Of a stretch of 64,000 nt of DNA, positions 43,439 to 52,606 are shown one piece after another. A model generated the notes under the pieces. The model had not been told where the DNA came from, did not search any database, and saw only the letters and a program-made list of their open reading frames with translations. The DNA is from Paenibacillus silviterrae (GTDB taxonomy: Bacteria; Bacillota; Bacilli; Paenibacillales; NBRC-103111). The DNA lies in the NCBI RefSeq assembly GCF_030167925.1, contig NZ_JASKUT010000001.1, forward strand, positions 2,790,001-2,854,000. Reading direction: 5' to 3'. Positions within the stretch are counted from its first letter, which is position 1. Every line of letters begins with the position of its first letter. Both the position numbers and the translations under genes were made by a program.

Positions 43439-44977
43439 TTATTGGCCGATCCGTTTCTTGTAAGCCTCCGTCAGCTCTTGGCTGATCTTCTGCAGGTCGG
43501 CATCCGTTTTCAGCTTGGAGACAAGGTCATCCCATGCTGTCATCGGTTCGCGGCCCAATATAATTTTCGTTTTCAGGTCGGCGATTTTCTTCTCAAGCTC
43601 CGGTCCTGCCTTCTGCAGCGTCGGCGAGTAGAGGCCGGTGGTAAGGTCCGCCACACTGGACTTCGCGCGCTCGTCTTGAATTTTCGCATACAGCTCGTTA
43701 ACTTCCTTCGGGAAGGACGGCTTCGTCGAGCTGGCGTAAGGATCGGCAACATACAGAATTTGATTCAGGTCAGCAACACTATCAGCCGCAAGCTTTTCCG
43801 TATTGAGTACCTTCTGGCCATCCTTCACCGTGTGATGAACGCCTTCCAGCCCATACGTGTTATAGGCAAACACCTCCGGCTTCATCCAAGTATCCAGCAC
43901 CTTCAGAATGCGCTTCATCTTGGCCTCAGGCACCTTCTTGGAAATGGCCAGAGCTCCGGCGAACCCGGGACCCTTCGGATTATAGCCGTTGATACTCGTT
44001 ACCGGATAGAAATCGCCTTCCTTGAAGCTCGGATCGACGTTCTTCAGCTTGTCGAAGTGATCCTTCATTGTTCCGGCTTTTTCGATAATGATGCCTGCTT
44101 TGCCGCCATCGAACATATCTCGGAATTGTGTGCCTTTCAGTGATGCAAAGTCAGCAGGAATCAGCTTCTCCTGGTAAGCTTTCACGGCGAATTCCAGTGC
44201 TTTGCGGGATTCAGGCAGCAGCGCACTATGCGTCATTTGGTTATTGGTCCATTTATATTTTCCGTTGACACCGGTGAACATGCTGTCGATATGGCCCAGC
44301 ACGCCATAGGGACTTGCGGTGCTGCTCGAGTCCGTATTGGCGGCGAAGCCTACGGTATCGGCCTTGCCGTTGCCGTCCGGATCCTTCTCCGTGAAGGCTT
44401 TCATCACCTGATACAGCTCATCGCTGGTCGTCGGTACCTTCATCCCCACCTTGTCAAGCCAATCCTTGCGGAGCACGAAGAACGAATCCGCTTCGGAAGG
44501 ACGCGGTCTTGGAATGACGTAATTTTTGCCGTCCTGCATCTTGGTGAGCTCCCATGCCGTCTTCGAGATGCCGTTCGCCAGATTCGGGTAATCCTTGATG
44601 TAAGGACCAACCTCCCAGAATGCCCCTTGGGCCGCCATATTGCGAAATACCGACGAGAACGGGTCACCGATGTATGTCAGGTCAGGCAGGTCTCCGGAAG
44701 CCAGTGTCACGTTCAACTTATCATTGTAGTTGTTGGAAGAAACCCACTGAATTTTCAGCTTGCTGTTCGTTGCCTTCTCGATCGCTTGCTTTACAGCATT
44801 GTCCTCAGCCATCGGCTGCTGTGTCAGGAAATGAACCATTACGCTGATTTCGACAGGAGCCTCCGCCTGTCCTGCTGCATCCCCACTTGCTGCCGGAGGT
44901 GTGCTGCTCTGGCCGCAAGCGGCAAGCAGCGTCGAAAGTGCCAAAAACAGGCTAAGCGACGTTTTTGCATACTTCAT
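43439..44977 (-). CDS. Extracellular sugar-binding lipoprotein (LplA-like)
   Basis: 512 residues from ATG 44977 (GGAGAGGG upstream). Signal peptide with lipobox STLLAACG (Cys near residue 21). The mature protein is a family 1-type solute-binding protein of the long LplA class (LKIQWVSSNNYNDKLNVTLASGDLPDL near residues 80-106; DPDGNGKADTVGFAAN metal-like loop). It belongs with the two permeases upstream. No ATPase gene is nearby, so a shared MsmX-type ATPase must energise it. Confidence 0.92.
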   Translation of the reverse strand: MKYAKTSLSLFLALSTLLAACGQSSTPPAASGDAAGQAEAPVEISVMVHFLTQQPMAEDNAVKQAIEKATNSKLKIQWVSSNNYNDKLNVTLASGDLPDLTYIGDPFSSVFRNMAAQGAFWEVGPYIKDYPNLANGISKTAWELTKMQDGKNYVIPRPRPSEADSFFVLRKDWLDKVGMKVPTTSDELYQVMKAFTEKDPDGNGKADTVGFAANTDSSSTASPYGVLGHIDSMFTGVNGKYKWTNNQMTHSALLPESRKALEFAVKAYQEKLIPADFASLKGTQFRDMFDGGKAGIIIEKAGTMKDHFDKLKNVDPSFKEGDFYPVTSINGYNPKGPGFAGALAISKKVPEAKMKRILKVLDTWMKPEVFAYNTYGLEGVHHTVKDGQKVLNTEKLAADSVADLNQILYVADPYASSTKPSFPKEVNELYAKIQDERAKSSVADLTTGLYSPTLQKAGPELEKKIADLKTKIILGREPMTAWDDLVSKLKTDADLQKISQELTEAYKKRIGQ

Positions 44978-45015
44978 TGATAGACCCTCTCCTTTTAATG
45001 AAATTGAATATATCA

Positions 45016-45882
45016 TTACCCCTTAACCGAGCCAACCATGGCACCCTTGGCAAAATGCTTTTGCAGGAACGGGTATACCAGGAGGATCGGCACGGTAGCG
45101 ATAATAACGGCGGCCATCTTCAGCGTCTCCGTCGGCGGGGCCTTCACGAAGACATCGGAGGTTAACTCGCTGTTGGACGATGAGATGAGCAGGTTCTGCA
45201 GTAATACCTGAATGGGCCATTTGGTCGGATCGTTCAAGTAGAGCAGCGCATTAAAAAATTGGTTCCAATAGCCCACCGCGTAGAACAATCCGAAGGCAGC
45301 GAGAGAAGGCAAGGACAACGGCAGGATGATTTTCAAGAAAATCGAGATGTCGTTGCATCCGTCTATAGCGGCGGATTCCTCAAGCTCGACGGGAAGGCTG
45401 TCGAAGAAGCCCTTCATGAGAATGACGTTCCAGCCGCTGGCCAAGGCGGGCAGAATCAGTGACCAAATGCTGTTGATCAGATGCAGGTCGCGTACCAGCA
45501 AATAATGGGGGATGATGCCCGGACTGAATAAGATCGTAAATAGAATCAGCATCAGAAACGTCCGGCGGCCCCGCAAGCGCTTTCTTGATAAGGAATACGC
45601 AAGCGCAGCGGTAACGATCAAGCTGCAAATCGTACCGACGACGGCCAAAAACGTACTGTTGTATAACGCCCCGACGAACGACTTGGTCGAGAGCAGATAC
45701 TTATACGAATCGAGAGACCATGTCTCCGGCCAAAGAATGAAGGGTTTGGTGATATATTCAACCGGATCGACGAACGATACGATGAACACATAGTACACCG
45801 GGAAGAACGTCACCATAGCTACGATGGCGAGTACAGTGATATTGATCGCGCCAAAAATCCGGTCTCCTTTGGTGCTAATCAT
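45016..45882 (-). CDS. Carbohydrate ABC transporter permease (LplC-like)
   Basis: 288 residues, six membrane helices, with the EAA loop ELEESAAIDGCNDISIFLKIILPLSLPSL (EAAxxDGxxxxxxFxxixlP). ATG 45882 has GGAGG seven bases upstream. Second permease of the transporter; ends 38 bases before the lipoprotein gene. Confidence 0.93.
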   Translation of the reverse strand: MISTKGDRIFGAINITVLAIVAMVTFFPVYYVFIVSFVDPVEYITKPFILWPETWSLDSYKYLLSTKSFVGALYNSTFLAVVGTICSLIVTAALAYSLSRKRLRGRRTFLMLILFTILFSPGIIPHYLLVRDLHLINSIWSLILPALASGWNVILMKGFFDSLPVELEESAAIDGCNDISIFLKIILPLSLPSLAAFGLFYAVGYWNQFFNALLYLNDPTKWPIQVLLQNLLISSSNSELTSDVFVKAPPTETLKMAAVIIATVPILLVYPFLQKHFAKGAMVGSVKG

Positions 45883-45923
45883 GGGAATTCCTCCTTACTG
45901 TGTCAAATTGGCGGGCGCCTGTC

Positions 45924-46901
45924 TTAGTACACGCCCTCTTCACCCATCTTTTTCGCTAATTTGTTAGCGCCTACAACCAGCACCAGTCCTACAATCGACT
46001 TAAACAAGCCTGCGGCTGTGCTAAAGCTGAACTGACCTTGTTGAATACCAACCCGGTATACATAAGTATCGAATACCTCCGCCACTTCGGATACCGCTCC
46101 GTTATACATCAGGAACACTTGCTCGAAGCCGACATCCATCATATGACCAAGCCTCAGAATGAGAAGGATGATGACGACGTTGCGGATGGCTGGCAGCGTC
46201 ACGTGCCACATTTGGCGAATTCGGCCGGCGCCGTCCATTCTCGCCGCTTCGTACAGCTGCGGATCTACGCCTGCTATCGCCGCAAGGAAGATGATCGTGC
46301 CCCAACCCGCTTCCTTCCAGATCGACTGGACGGTAAGCATGAACCAGAAGCCGTCGGGGTTCGTCAGGAAGTCCATCCGCTCGAAGCCTCCTGCCTCCAG
46401 CAGCTTGTTGACTAAGCCTTCGCCCTTGGCGAAGAGCAGGAAGGTCAATCCGGCGATGATGACCCACGATAAGAAGTGCGGCATATAAACGATCGATTGA
46501 ACGATTCGTTTGTACGCCTCCGATCTGACCTCGTTCAGAAGAAGAGACAGCAGAATCGGCAGCGGGAAGAACAGCGTCAGGCTCATCAGGTTGATGGCCA
46601 TCGTATTGCGAAACAGAAGCATAAATTCGGGATTCGAGAAAAATTTGGCGAAGTGCTCGAAGCCTACCCACTCGCTCTTAAGCACACCTACATAAGGTGA
46701 ATAGTTCTGGAAGGCAATGATGACACCCCACATCGGCACGTACTTGAATATCAGGAAGAAGATCAGCCCCGGCAAGGCAAGCAGGTATAAGTACCTGTCT
46801 CTTTTGAGATCAAACCAGATGCGCGATCTGCCCTTCGCATGGTTCAAACGCCGGTTCATGGACAAGGATCCGGATGTAGTGGAGGAATCGACCTTCGGCA
46901 T
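45924..46901 (-). CDS. Carbohydrate ABC transporter permease (LplB-like)
   Basis: 325 residues. Start at ATG 46901, where GGGG lies eight bases upstream; the GTG two codons earlier is too close to it. The first ~30 residues are polar and charged, then six membrane helices; the EAA loop reads LYEAARMDGAGRIRQMWHVTLPAI. First gene of the transporter operon, behind the promoter with the shared regulator motif. Confidence 0.92.
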   Translation of the reverse strand: MPKVDSSTTSGSLSMNRRLNHAKGRSRIWFDLKRDRYLYLLALPGLIFFLIFKYVPMWGVIIAFQNYSPYVGVLKSEWVGFEHFAKFFSNPEFMLLFRNTMAINLMSLTLFFPLPILLSLLLNEVRSEAYKRIVQSIVYMPHFLSWVIIAGLTFLLFAKGEGLVNKLLEAGGFERMDFLTNPDGFWFMLTVQSIWKEAGWGTIIFLAAIAGVDPQLYEAARMDGAGRIRQMWHVTLPAIRNVVIILLILRLGHMMDVGFEQVFLMYNGAVSEVAEVFDTYVYRVGIQQGQFSFSTAAGLFKSIVGLVLVVGANKLAKKMGEEGVY

Positions 46902-46982
46902 GTGCACATCCCCTTTCTTTATGAAGTCAGCCTAAGATTGTTTACGCTGCGTGCCGTGATCCTGCACGGCTTCCATGACTTC

Positions 46983-47128
46983 AAGGTAAAGCATCTTTTC
47001 ATTGCCCTCAACTATACTTTTTTGTTACCGTCCGGCCTTGTGTTTTCTGGCTTCCAAGCCATGCCCGATCGCTATTTCAGCCCGCCGCGACGCGGACTAC
47101 ACTATTTTGCACGCACTAACCTTTTTTG
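46983..47128 (-). promoter_or_regulatory. Promoter of the sugar ABC operon with AraC-type sites
   Basis: On the minus strand TTGAGG (47011-47006), 17 bases, TACCTT (46988-46983). Four bases upstream of the -35 lies motif A (plus-strand ACTTTTTTGTTACCG, 47016-47030), identical to the motif at the same distance before the hydrolase promoter. Further upstream are CACTATTTTGCA-type (47100-47110) and CCTTTTTTGTACC (47120-47132) copies. Confidence 0.65.
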
Positions 47129-47161
47129 TACCTCGCCTTAAGAGCCTTTATTTTCCCGTAA

Positions 47162-47201
47162 TTACAAAAAGCCGGACTGCCTTGTATGCAATCCGACTTT
47201 T
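47162..47201 (-). terminator. Terminator of hydrolase gene
   Basis: AAAAGCCGGA (from 47167) pairs with TCCGACTTTT (47192-47201), with TGC/GCA continuing the stem; AAAAA to the left gives the U tail on the minus strand. Confidence 0.8.
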
Positions 47202-47217
47202 GCATTGTTTCATGAAG

Positions 47218-50200
47218 CTAACCTTGAATCCTCTGCAGCGTGTGCGTCTCGTAGTCGAAGGTCAAGCCCTCAAGCAGTCCGATCAGCGTGTTCGTCACCC
47301 GAATCTCCAGTTCGTTATCCCCCTGATGCAGCCAGTCGGTTGAACCGGCCCATCGGTAAGGCGTCCATGGACGTACGCCCAAGGAATGACCGTTTACTAT
47401 GACTTCCGCACAGTCATGGAAATGCGGATCCCAATCCGCGAAGCTGAGCTCGAACTCCGTGCCTTCCTGCGTCTTGCCGAGCTCGATGGTCCGCCGGTAG
47501 CTCATGGTCCCTGCAAAGTATGGATAGCCTGGCTGCGGACCGCCGTTAAGGCACGCAACCGAACGTGGTGCAGCTCCAATCACTTGACGGCCCTGCTCAT
47601 CGAACGTCACTCCGAAATTGCCCTTCAGGTAAAACGGATCCGTAACACCGTCCGAATCCGACGTTATGGTAAGCTGAACGATCAGTTCATTCACTCCCTG
47701 CTTCAGCAATGACGCGACCGGGCAGCCTACATTTCGATGGTCGTAGACCCTCATAGGCTTGAATTGATCCGGTGTGACCGTATGACCGTTGATCAGCAGC
47801 CGCCAATCCCCCTGGATTGCATTAGCGTCCATGAGGATGTCACACCGTTCGGGTAATTCCTCGACAATAAATTCGGCGGAATAGGCAGCATCAAGCGGGT
47901 AGCTCATCTGCATCCGCTGCGGAGTACCGAAGGTCTGCTTAAAGGAGACCGGGAAATCCTGCAGCTGGGCCAGATCCGCGCACTGGTCGATGAATGTTTT
48001 TGCCCTCACCGGCCTGCCTGCCGGCTCCCCTGCGATCTTCAGCGTCAAATCATCGAACCGGACGATGTTATCCTGCAGTGCCGTAATGAACCACTCGCCG
48101 TCTGTTTGCAGTTCGAGCACATCCGGAGCTTGTGGCAGAATTGGTGCCTCGGCGTCCTCCGAGCAAGCTTCCACATAAACCAGCAGGCCCTGATAAGGTG
48201 CCAAAGCAAAATCTACATACGGACCGTCGCCGCTGTGCTTCACCGCCATCGGCCGCCTCACACCGGTCTCCAGCTCGAGCTCATATGCCCGAAGCCCCGT
48301 ACAACCGGAACCAAACAGTGCCTCAGGGTCCAGCTGCAGCTGACCGTCATGCGATTCGCCCTCCTGATTACTGATGAAAATGGCCGCTTCCCCTTCCCTC
48401 AGATACCTCGTCTGCATCAGGAAGCACTGGGGATCCTGCTCCAGCTTAAGTCTCGCGGGGCGCGGCGAAGCCTCCTCCAGCAGCCCTGCAAGGTGCGGCC
48501 AGACGGCTTCGATGCCGCCCTGCGCGGATATCGGCAGGAAGTGCGCTCCGCCATTTGAATAATGTGATTCAGTGAAGCGGCCATCCCAGTATAGAGTGCG
48601 CGGCGATTCCGTCACACCGAAGATCTGCATGGATTCTTCCTCCGAGGGGCTGCCCTGCTCGATGACATCGTACGGCAGCAAGCCAAGCCCGATCACCGTT
48701 CCCCCGCCTTGCAGGAATTTGCGGACATTCGCCCATGCGGAAGCCTCCATATTGCTCATCGGCGGCAGGATCAGAACGGAATACTCAGCGATTCCGATGC
48801 GGATCACGCCGTTTTCTACCGTCGCTTCACCAAGCAGCTCCGGATCCAAGTGATCATAGTCGAAGCGATTGCGGATGAGCTTGACACCCAGCTCGGTCCA
48901 ATCCTGCACCAGCCGCTCAAGCTGAGCTTTCTCTTCTTCGGACGTGCCTGCGAAGTGAAAGGAATGAAACGGATTGGCCAAATATGTCCAGTAGGAAGTA
49001 ACCGGATCGACGAACGCCATTCGGATATTCGCCTTTCCTTCCGTCATGATGTAGCTAATGCGTCCGGTATAGTCGCCCAATGTGCGGAAATGCGCCCAAT
49101 AAGGGTTTTGCACAAACTGCGAAGGAGGCGCGTCGTGCTTTGCCAGTGCGTCCATCGTGTAATAGAAAGCGTGAAAATTAAAAAAGTTCGTACCGAGCGC
49201 CGCCAGCCGGTCAATCATCCAGCGTGCATCCTGGAGCGTCATTGACCAGCCAACGCTGTGAAAGCATTCAATGAGGTTCCGAGTGCGGCCCAGCTGGCGT
49301 GCCAGGGAGCTTACCATCTTCGGGTTATCGCGTGTATGCCCGATATAACGGCGCAAAATCCAATCCAGTGAACGCCCCAGCTTCTCGTGCGCGGAATCGC
49401 CGCCCGGTACATGACTGAATTTTTGCGTAGTCATGCGAACCGCAGGCACTTCCGCAACATATTCCATTCCATACCTTTCACACCAATCGTGCACCTTCAG
49501 GTGATACGACTCCCGAAGCAGAAGATGGATGGTTTGATAATAATCATACCGCACCTTCACCGCATCCTTGGCGGAGCGGTCAAGTAAAGCCGGCAGATGC
49601 TCCAGCAGATCGTAGCCGTTGCGCAGCTTAAACTCTTCAGGAAGCCGAGGGGACCATGGTATACGCCCGAGCAGCCCGATTTCATCCGTGAACATGCCCT
49701 TGACCGTGCTGCCGAAATACTCACCTATAGCCGGCACATATCTGTCATGGGTTAAGCGGATAAACGTCTCCATGGCTTCCCGGTTACACGGGTCGACGAA
49801 CGTCCCATAATATTTGAAATCGTCGATTTCCTTCTCCTGGAACACCATGACCTCCCAGTCCCCGGGCGGCGCCTCCCATAGTAAACGAAATACCGTTCGG
49901 TAGGTGAAGAAACGCTTCTGATTGTAGCCGGTGAGCCCTGTTTTCTGAAAAATGGGATCCGCCTGCCAGTTGCCGATGTGCTCCTTGACATCGATGGCTT
50001 GGGTCCAGTCGATGGAGCCGTCCGCCTGTACGGGCGCGGCTTTGGCATACAGCACTCTTCCCCAGGGCAGTTCCACATCCAACCGTTCTCCGCCGGCGGT
50101 GCGAATATTCCTGTGCTCCAATGTCTTATGCTTCGCATCGGGGTGCTCCAACACCACTTCTCCCCCGGCAATGCCGCTTGGGTAGGGATATTCATCGTAC

Positions 50201-50454
50201 AGCCAGACATGCATGTCCAATGACTTCGCTACCTCAACAGCGTATCGCACCTTATCGAACCATTGCTTGGATAAATAAGGTACCGTCATCCCTTGACGGG
50301 CACACAGAAAGAAGCCGCCGACACCTTTGTCGTGCATCTCTTCAATCTGCTCTCGGACGCGTTCGTCCTCCATCTCACCGTTCCAGAACCAGAACGGATG
50401 AATCCGGTATTCCGGCGACGGATTCGTAAATCGGTTCATATCCATAACATTCAC
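47218..50454 (-). CDS. GH106-like glycoside hydrolase (putative alpha-L-rhamnosidase)
   Basis: 1078 residues, no signal peptide, so it acts inside the cell on imported sugar. N-terminal half is a TIM-barrel with GH106-like marks: IHPFWFWNGEMEDERVREQI, GGFFLCARQGM, and FTDEIGLLGRIPWSPRLPEEF with GYDLLEHLPALL; also FHSVGWSMTLQDARWMIDRLAALGTNFFNFHAFYY. The C-terminal third contains beta-sandwich carbohydrate-binding-like segments (WRLLINGHTVTPDQF, ADWDPHFHDCAEVIVNGHSLG). The start GTG 50454 has GGGG five bases before it. A rhamnoside substrate is suggested by family only. Expressed from its own promoter with the shared motif. Confidence 0.8.
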   Translation of the reverse strand: MNVMDMNRFTNPSPEYRIHPFWFWNGEMEDERVREQIEEMHDKGVGGFFLCARQGMTVPYLSKQWFDKVRYAVEVAKSLDMHVWLYDEYPYPSGIAGGEVVLEHPDAKHKTLEHRNIRTAGGERLDVELPWGRVLYAKAAPVQADGSIDWTQAIDVKEHIGNWQADPIFQKTGLTGYNQKRFFTYRTVFRLLWEAPPGDWEVMVFQEKEIDDFKYYGTFVDPCNREAMETFIRLTHDRYVPAIGEYFGSTVKGMFTDEIGLLGRIPWSPRLPEEFKLRNGYDLLEHLPALLDRSAKDAVKVRYDYYQTIHLLLRESYHLKVHDWCERYGMEYVAEVPAVRMTTQKFSHVPGGDSAHEKLGRSLDWILRRYIGHTRDNPKMVSSLARQLGRTRNLIECFHSVGWSMTLQDARWMIDRLAALGTNFFNFHAFYYTMDALAKHDAPPSQFVQNPYWAHFRTLGDYTGRISYIMTEGKANIRMAFVDPVTSYWTYLANPFHSFHFAGTSEEEKAQLERLVQDWTELGVKLIRNRFDYDHLDPELLGEATVENGVIRIGIAEYSVLILPPMSNMEASAWANVRKFLQGGGTVIGLGLLPYDVIEQGSPSEEESMQIFGVTESPRTLYWDGRFTESHYSNGGAHFLPISAQGGIEAVWPHLAGLLEEASPRPARLKLEQDPQCFLMQTRYLREGEAAIFISNQEGESHDGQLQLDPEALFGSGCTGLRAYELELETGVRRPMAVKHSGDGPYVDFALAPYQGLLVYVEACSEDAEAPILPQAPDVLELQTDGEWFITALQDNIVRFDDLTLKIAGEPAGRPVRAKTFIDQCADLAQLQDFPVSFKQTFGTPQRMQMSYPLDAAYSAEFIVEELPERCDILMDANAIQGDWRLLINGHTVTPDQFKPMRVYDHRNVGCPVASLLKQGVNELIVQLTITSDSDGVTDPFYLKGNFGVTFDEQGRQVIGAAPRSVACLNGGPQPGYPYFAGTMSYRRTIELGKTQEGTEFELSFADWDPHFHDCAEVIVNGHSLGVRPWTPYRWAGSTDWLHQGDNELEIRVTNTLIGLLEGLTFDYETHTLQRIQG

Positions 50455-50486
50455 CGCTTCCCCATTGGATTCGCATTGATGAGCCT

Positions 50487-50573
50487 ACTATAGGTCCCCG
50501 TGGAGTTGCAGGCAATGACACTTTTTTGTTACCGTGTCTCCCTGCGAAGGAAGCGCAATTGCACTCTTTTGCA
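50487..50573 (-). promoter_or_regulatory. Hydrolase promoter with upstream AraC-type sites
   Basis: On the minus strand TTGCCT (50515-50510), 17 bases, TATAGT (50492-50487). Motif A (plus-strand ACTTTTTTGTTACCG, 50520-50534) starts four bases beyond the -35, exactly as at the transporter promoter; a second copy CACTCTTTTGCA lies at 50562-50573. Confidence 0.7.
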
Positions 50574-50638
50574 AAAATTACACATTTACACTTCCTGCGC
50601 AAAATCTTCACAGGTTACTGTTAATGCTTATCTACATA

Positions 50639-50662
50639 GAAAAAGCACCCTTGCGGGTGCTT
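50639..50662 (-). terminator. Terminator of zinc-ribbon gene
   Basis: AAGCACCC (50643-50650) pairs with GGGTGCTT (50655-50662) around TTGC, with an A run to the left giving the U tail. Confidence 0.8.
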
Positions 50663-50670
50663 CCATTTGT

Positions 50671-51162
50671 TTATGATTGCTTCTCCTGACCGTGAATTTT
50701 GAGCTTTTCGATCAGCTCGAGGCGATCGGGCTCCGACACAATCTGCTCCAGCTTAAAGCAGGAAGGACATACATAGACATTCATAGAGAAGGCGGCCTTC
50801 AGCAGCGGCTGCTTTATAGCCCCATGAACGAAAGGCAGGAAGGACTGCGGCGCGCTTTGGGTGCCGGCGAACAGCATAAAGCTGTGGCAGGACGGACATT
50901 CCGGCGCCTCCTCCTGCTGATCGAGCAGCCGCTGAACTCCTTCCTCATAGTCGTCCATTGCTTCCATATCGCTTTCGTATTCTTCCTCGTCCTCTTCGCC
51001 GAGCATCAGGTTTTGGCCTGAATTTTTGAGCTTCAAGCTAATGCTCCGATAATCGCCCAGCTCGTTGAAACAATGCGGGCATGCCTCCTCAGGCCCCAGC
51101 TCCGGGTCCCACACAATCTCCGTCTGGCACCACGGACAAATCTGGTCATGCAGATCAGACAC
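50671..51162 (-). CDS. Zinc-ribbon protein with acidic central region
   Basis: 163 residues. Four CxxC knuckles: CPWC and CPHC near the N-terminus, CPSC (HSFM) in the middle and CPSC near the C-terminus, enough for two zinc sites. Between them a very acidic stretch (LGEEDEEEYESDMEAMDDYEEG) links the halves. I do not know a function. GTG start 51162 follows GGAGGAG. It ends the pspA / DUF350 / small membrane peptide gene set. Confidence 0.75.
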   Translation of the reverse strand: MSDLHDQICPWCQTEIVWDPELGPEEACPHCFNELGDYRSISLKLKNSGQNLMLGEEDEEEYESDMEAMDDYEEGVQRLLDQQEEAPECPSCHSFMLFAGTQSAPQSFLPFVHGAIKQPLLKAAFSMNVYVCPSCFKLEQIVSEPDRLELIEKLKIHGQEKQS

Positions 51163-51198
51163 AGCAAACTCCTCCTAGCCGACAGGGCTCCCCCTGCA

Positions 51199-51282
51199 TC
51201 AGGCAAATTTCAGAAAATAATATACGCCGGAGCCCACAAACACAAGGGCAAGCGCAAATAATGTGCCCCATAAGTACTTCAC
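51199..51282 (-). CDS. 27-residue single-helix membrane peptide
   Basis: GTG 51282 follows GGAGGG with eight bases between. The peptide begins VKYLWGTLFALALVF and continues VGSGVYYFLKFA to a TGA: one hydrophobic helix with a Lys at each end, typical of small membrane proteins. It lies between the DUF350 gene (14 bases downstream of its stop) and the zinc-ribbon gene (36 bases before its start). No sequence match is recalled; a regulatory or accessory role beside PspA/DUF350 is inferred from position and size. Confidence 0.65.
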   Translation of the reverse strand: MKYLWGTLFALALVFVGSGVYYFLKFA

Positions 51283-51296
51283 CGCTCAGGCCCTCC

Positions 51297-51716
51297 TCAG
51301 GTTACACTTGCCCCGATGACATACGATAAGGAAATCGAAATGACCATAGAAATGAAACCTACGGCGCGGTTATCATTTTTGATCTCTTCATCGATTTTGA
51401 AGTAGGGCGTCAAAAATTCAAAAATAAAATAAGCAATCAGCAGCAGCAAGAAACCAAAACCGGCCCAGATGAGAGAATGCATCAAGGAATCATTGTTAAG
51501 TATGGCAAACCGGAACAGATTGCAGATCCCGAAGATTTTGCCTCCCGTCGCCATGGCTACGGACAAATTACCTCTTTTGATTTCATCCCAATCCTTGTAC
51601 TTCGTTACCAGCTCAAAAATGGTTAAGAACACAACCAAAGCCAGCACGGCCACGGAAAAAAAAGCAAGTGTTTCGACATAAGGATTCCCCATTAATTTCC
51701 CCACCTCATCATCCAT
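51297..51716 (-). CDS. DUF350 (UPF0719) membrane protein
   Basis: 139 residues, about four hydrophobic segments, with the DUF350 features ELVTKYKDWDEIKRGNLSVAMATGGKIFGI and IKNDNRAVGFISMVISISLSYVIGA (repeated loop with charged residues). ATG 51716 has GGAGG nine bases upstream; the TTG three codons before is too close. The B. subtilis counterpart yshE lies after mutSB, the same order as here. Function unknown; a membrane-stress role with PspA is plausible. Confidence 0.88.
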   Translation of the reverse strand: MDDEVGKLMGNPYVETLAFFSVAVLALVVFLTIFELVTKYKDWDEIKRGNLSVAMATGGKIFGICNLFRFAILNNDSLMHSLIWAGFGFLLLLIAYFIFEFLTPYFKIDEEIKNDNRAVGFISMVISISLSYVIGASVT

Positions 51717-51762
51717 ACGATCCAACCTCCCCCGTCCTCGTCCTTACGAAGGCCTACAACCG

Positions 51763-51798
51763 AAAAGACTGAAAGGAGCTAGCCTTCCAGTCTTTCCT
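51763..51798 (-). terminator. Hairpin between pspA and DUF350 genes
   Basis: AAGACTGAAAGG (51765-51776) pairs with CCTTCCAGTCTT (51783-51794) with one mismatch and an AGCTAG loop region. On the minus strand TCTTTTCG follows; it would separate pspA from DUF350. Confidence 0.75.
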
Positions 51799-51809
51799 TC
51801 CATCCTATT

Positions 51810-52490
51810 TTATTCGGTCTTGTTTCTGGCTGCAAGCTTTGCCCGAAGAGCGGCAAGCTCGTCATCGACGCCATCATTCTTCCCGAGCTGATTCAGCTCG
51901 TCATCAAGGCTCTTGTTCTTGGAGCGAAGCTCATTGCTGGCCTCTGCCTCCGCTTCCAGCTGCAGCACCTTTTCGCTCATCCGGTCGAAGCCTTTAGCCC
52001 CATTGTCCGTACCGAAGCCCGACATCGCCTGATTGATCTGCTTCTGGGCTTTGGCCGCTTCCGCGCGCGCCACCAGCACTTCCTTCTTGCTCTTCAGCTT
52101 CGAAAATTCATCCTTCATCTCTTGCAGCTGCTGACGAAGACGATCCGCATTGCCCTTGGCTACGTCATACTGCTGCTTCATCTCGTCATAACGCGCCTGG
52201 TGCTCCTTCTTATCCTGCAGCGCGCGGCGGGCCAAATCCTCGTTGCCTTTCTCTAATGCCTGCAATGCCTGCTCTTCACGCTTCTGAACCATCTCAAGCG
52301 CTTCTTCGTACTGCTGCTTGAATTTCTTCTCAATTGCAATTTGCTTAGCTACCGCCGATTCCGCTTCGAGAATATCCTGTTCCATATCACGCAGGAACTG
52401 ATTCAGCATCTTTACCGGATCTTCCGCTTTATCCAGCAGATCATTAATTGAAGCCATTGTCAAATCACGCAGTCGTTTAAAAATTCCCAT
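51810..52490 (-). CDS. pspA: PspA/IM30 (phage shock protein A) family protein
   Basis: 226 residues. PspA forms coiled-coil assemblies on the membrane and protects it under stress. The start GIFKRLRDLTMASINDLLDKAEDP is the family amphipathic helix region; the rest is a long coiled coil with heptads (VAKQIAIEKKFKQQYEEAL). ATG 52490 follows GGGAGGATT. It lies between mutS2 and the DUF350 gene; a hairpin follows its stop. Confidence 0.95.
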   Translation of the reverse strand: MGIFKRLRDLTMASINDLLDKAEDPVKMLNQFLRDMEQDILEAESAVAKQIAIEKKFKQQYEEALEMVQKREEQALQALEKGNEDLARRALQDKKEHQARYDEMKQQYDVAKGNADRLRQQLQEMKDEFSKLKSKKEVLVARAEAAKAQKQINQAMSGFGTDNGAKGFDRMSEKVLQLEAEAEASNELRSKNKSLDDELNQLGKNDGVDDELAALRAKLAARNKTE

Positions 52491-52606
52491 CGTAGAATCC
52501 TCCCGATCCTATATTTATCCTTAAGCCTGCAGGGCTTCAGCGATCGATCGTTACACATGGTATTACGACAGATAGGTGCAAAGAGTTTCGAAATGGAAAA
52601 TAAATT

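Larger units (their letters stand above)
46902..47217. other. 316-base region between hydrolase and transporter genes
   Basis: No coding sequence. It holds the transporter promoter with its regulator-like motifs and, at 47166-47201, the hydrolase terminator. Between 47031 and 47099 nothing further is recognised. Confidence 0.6.
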
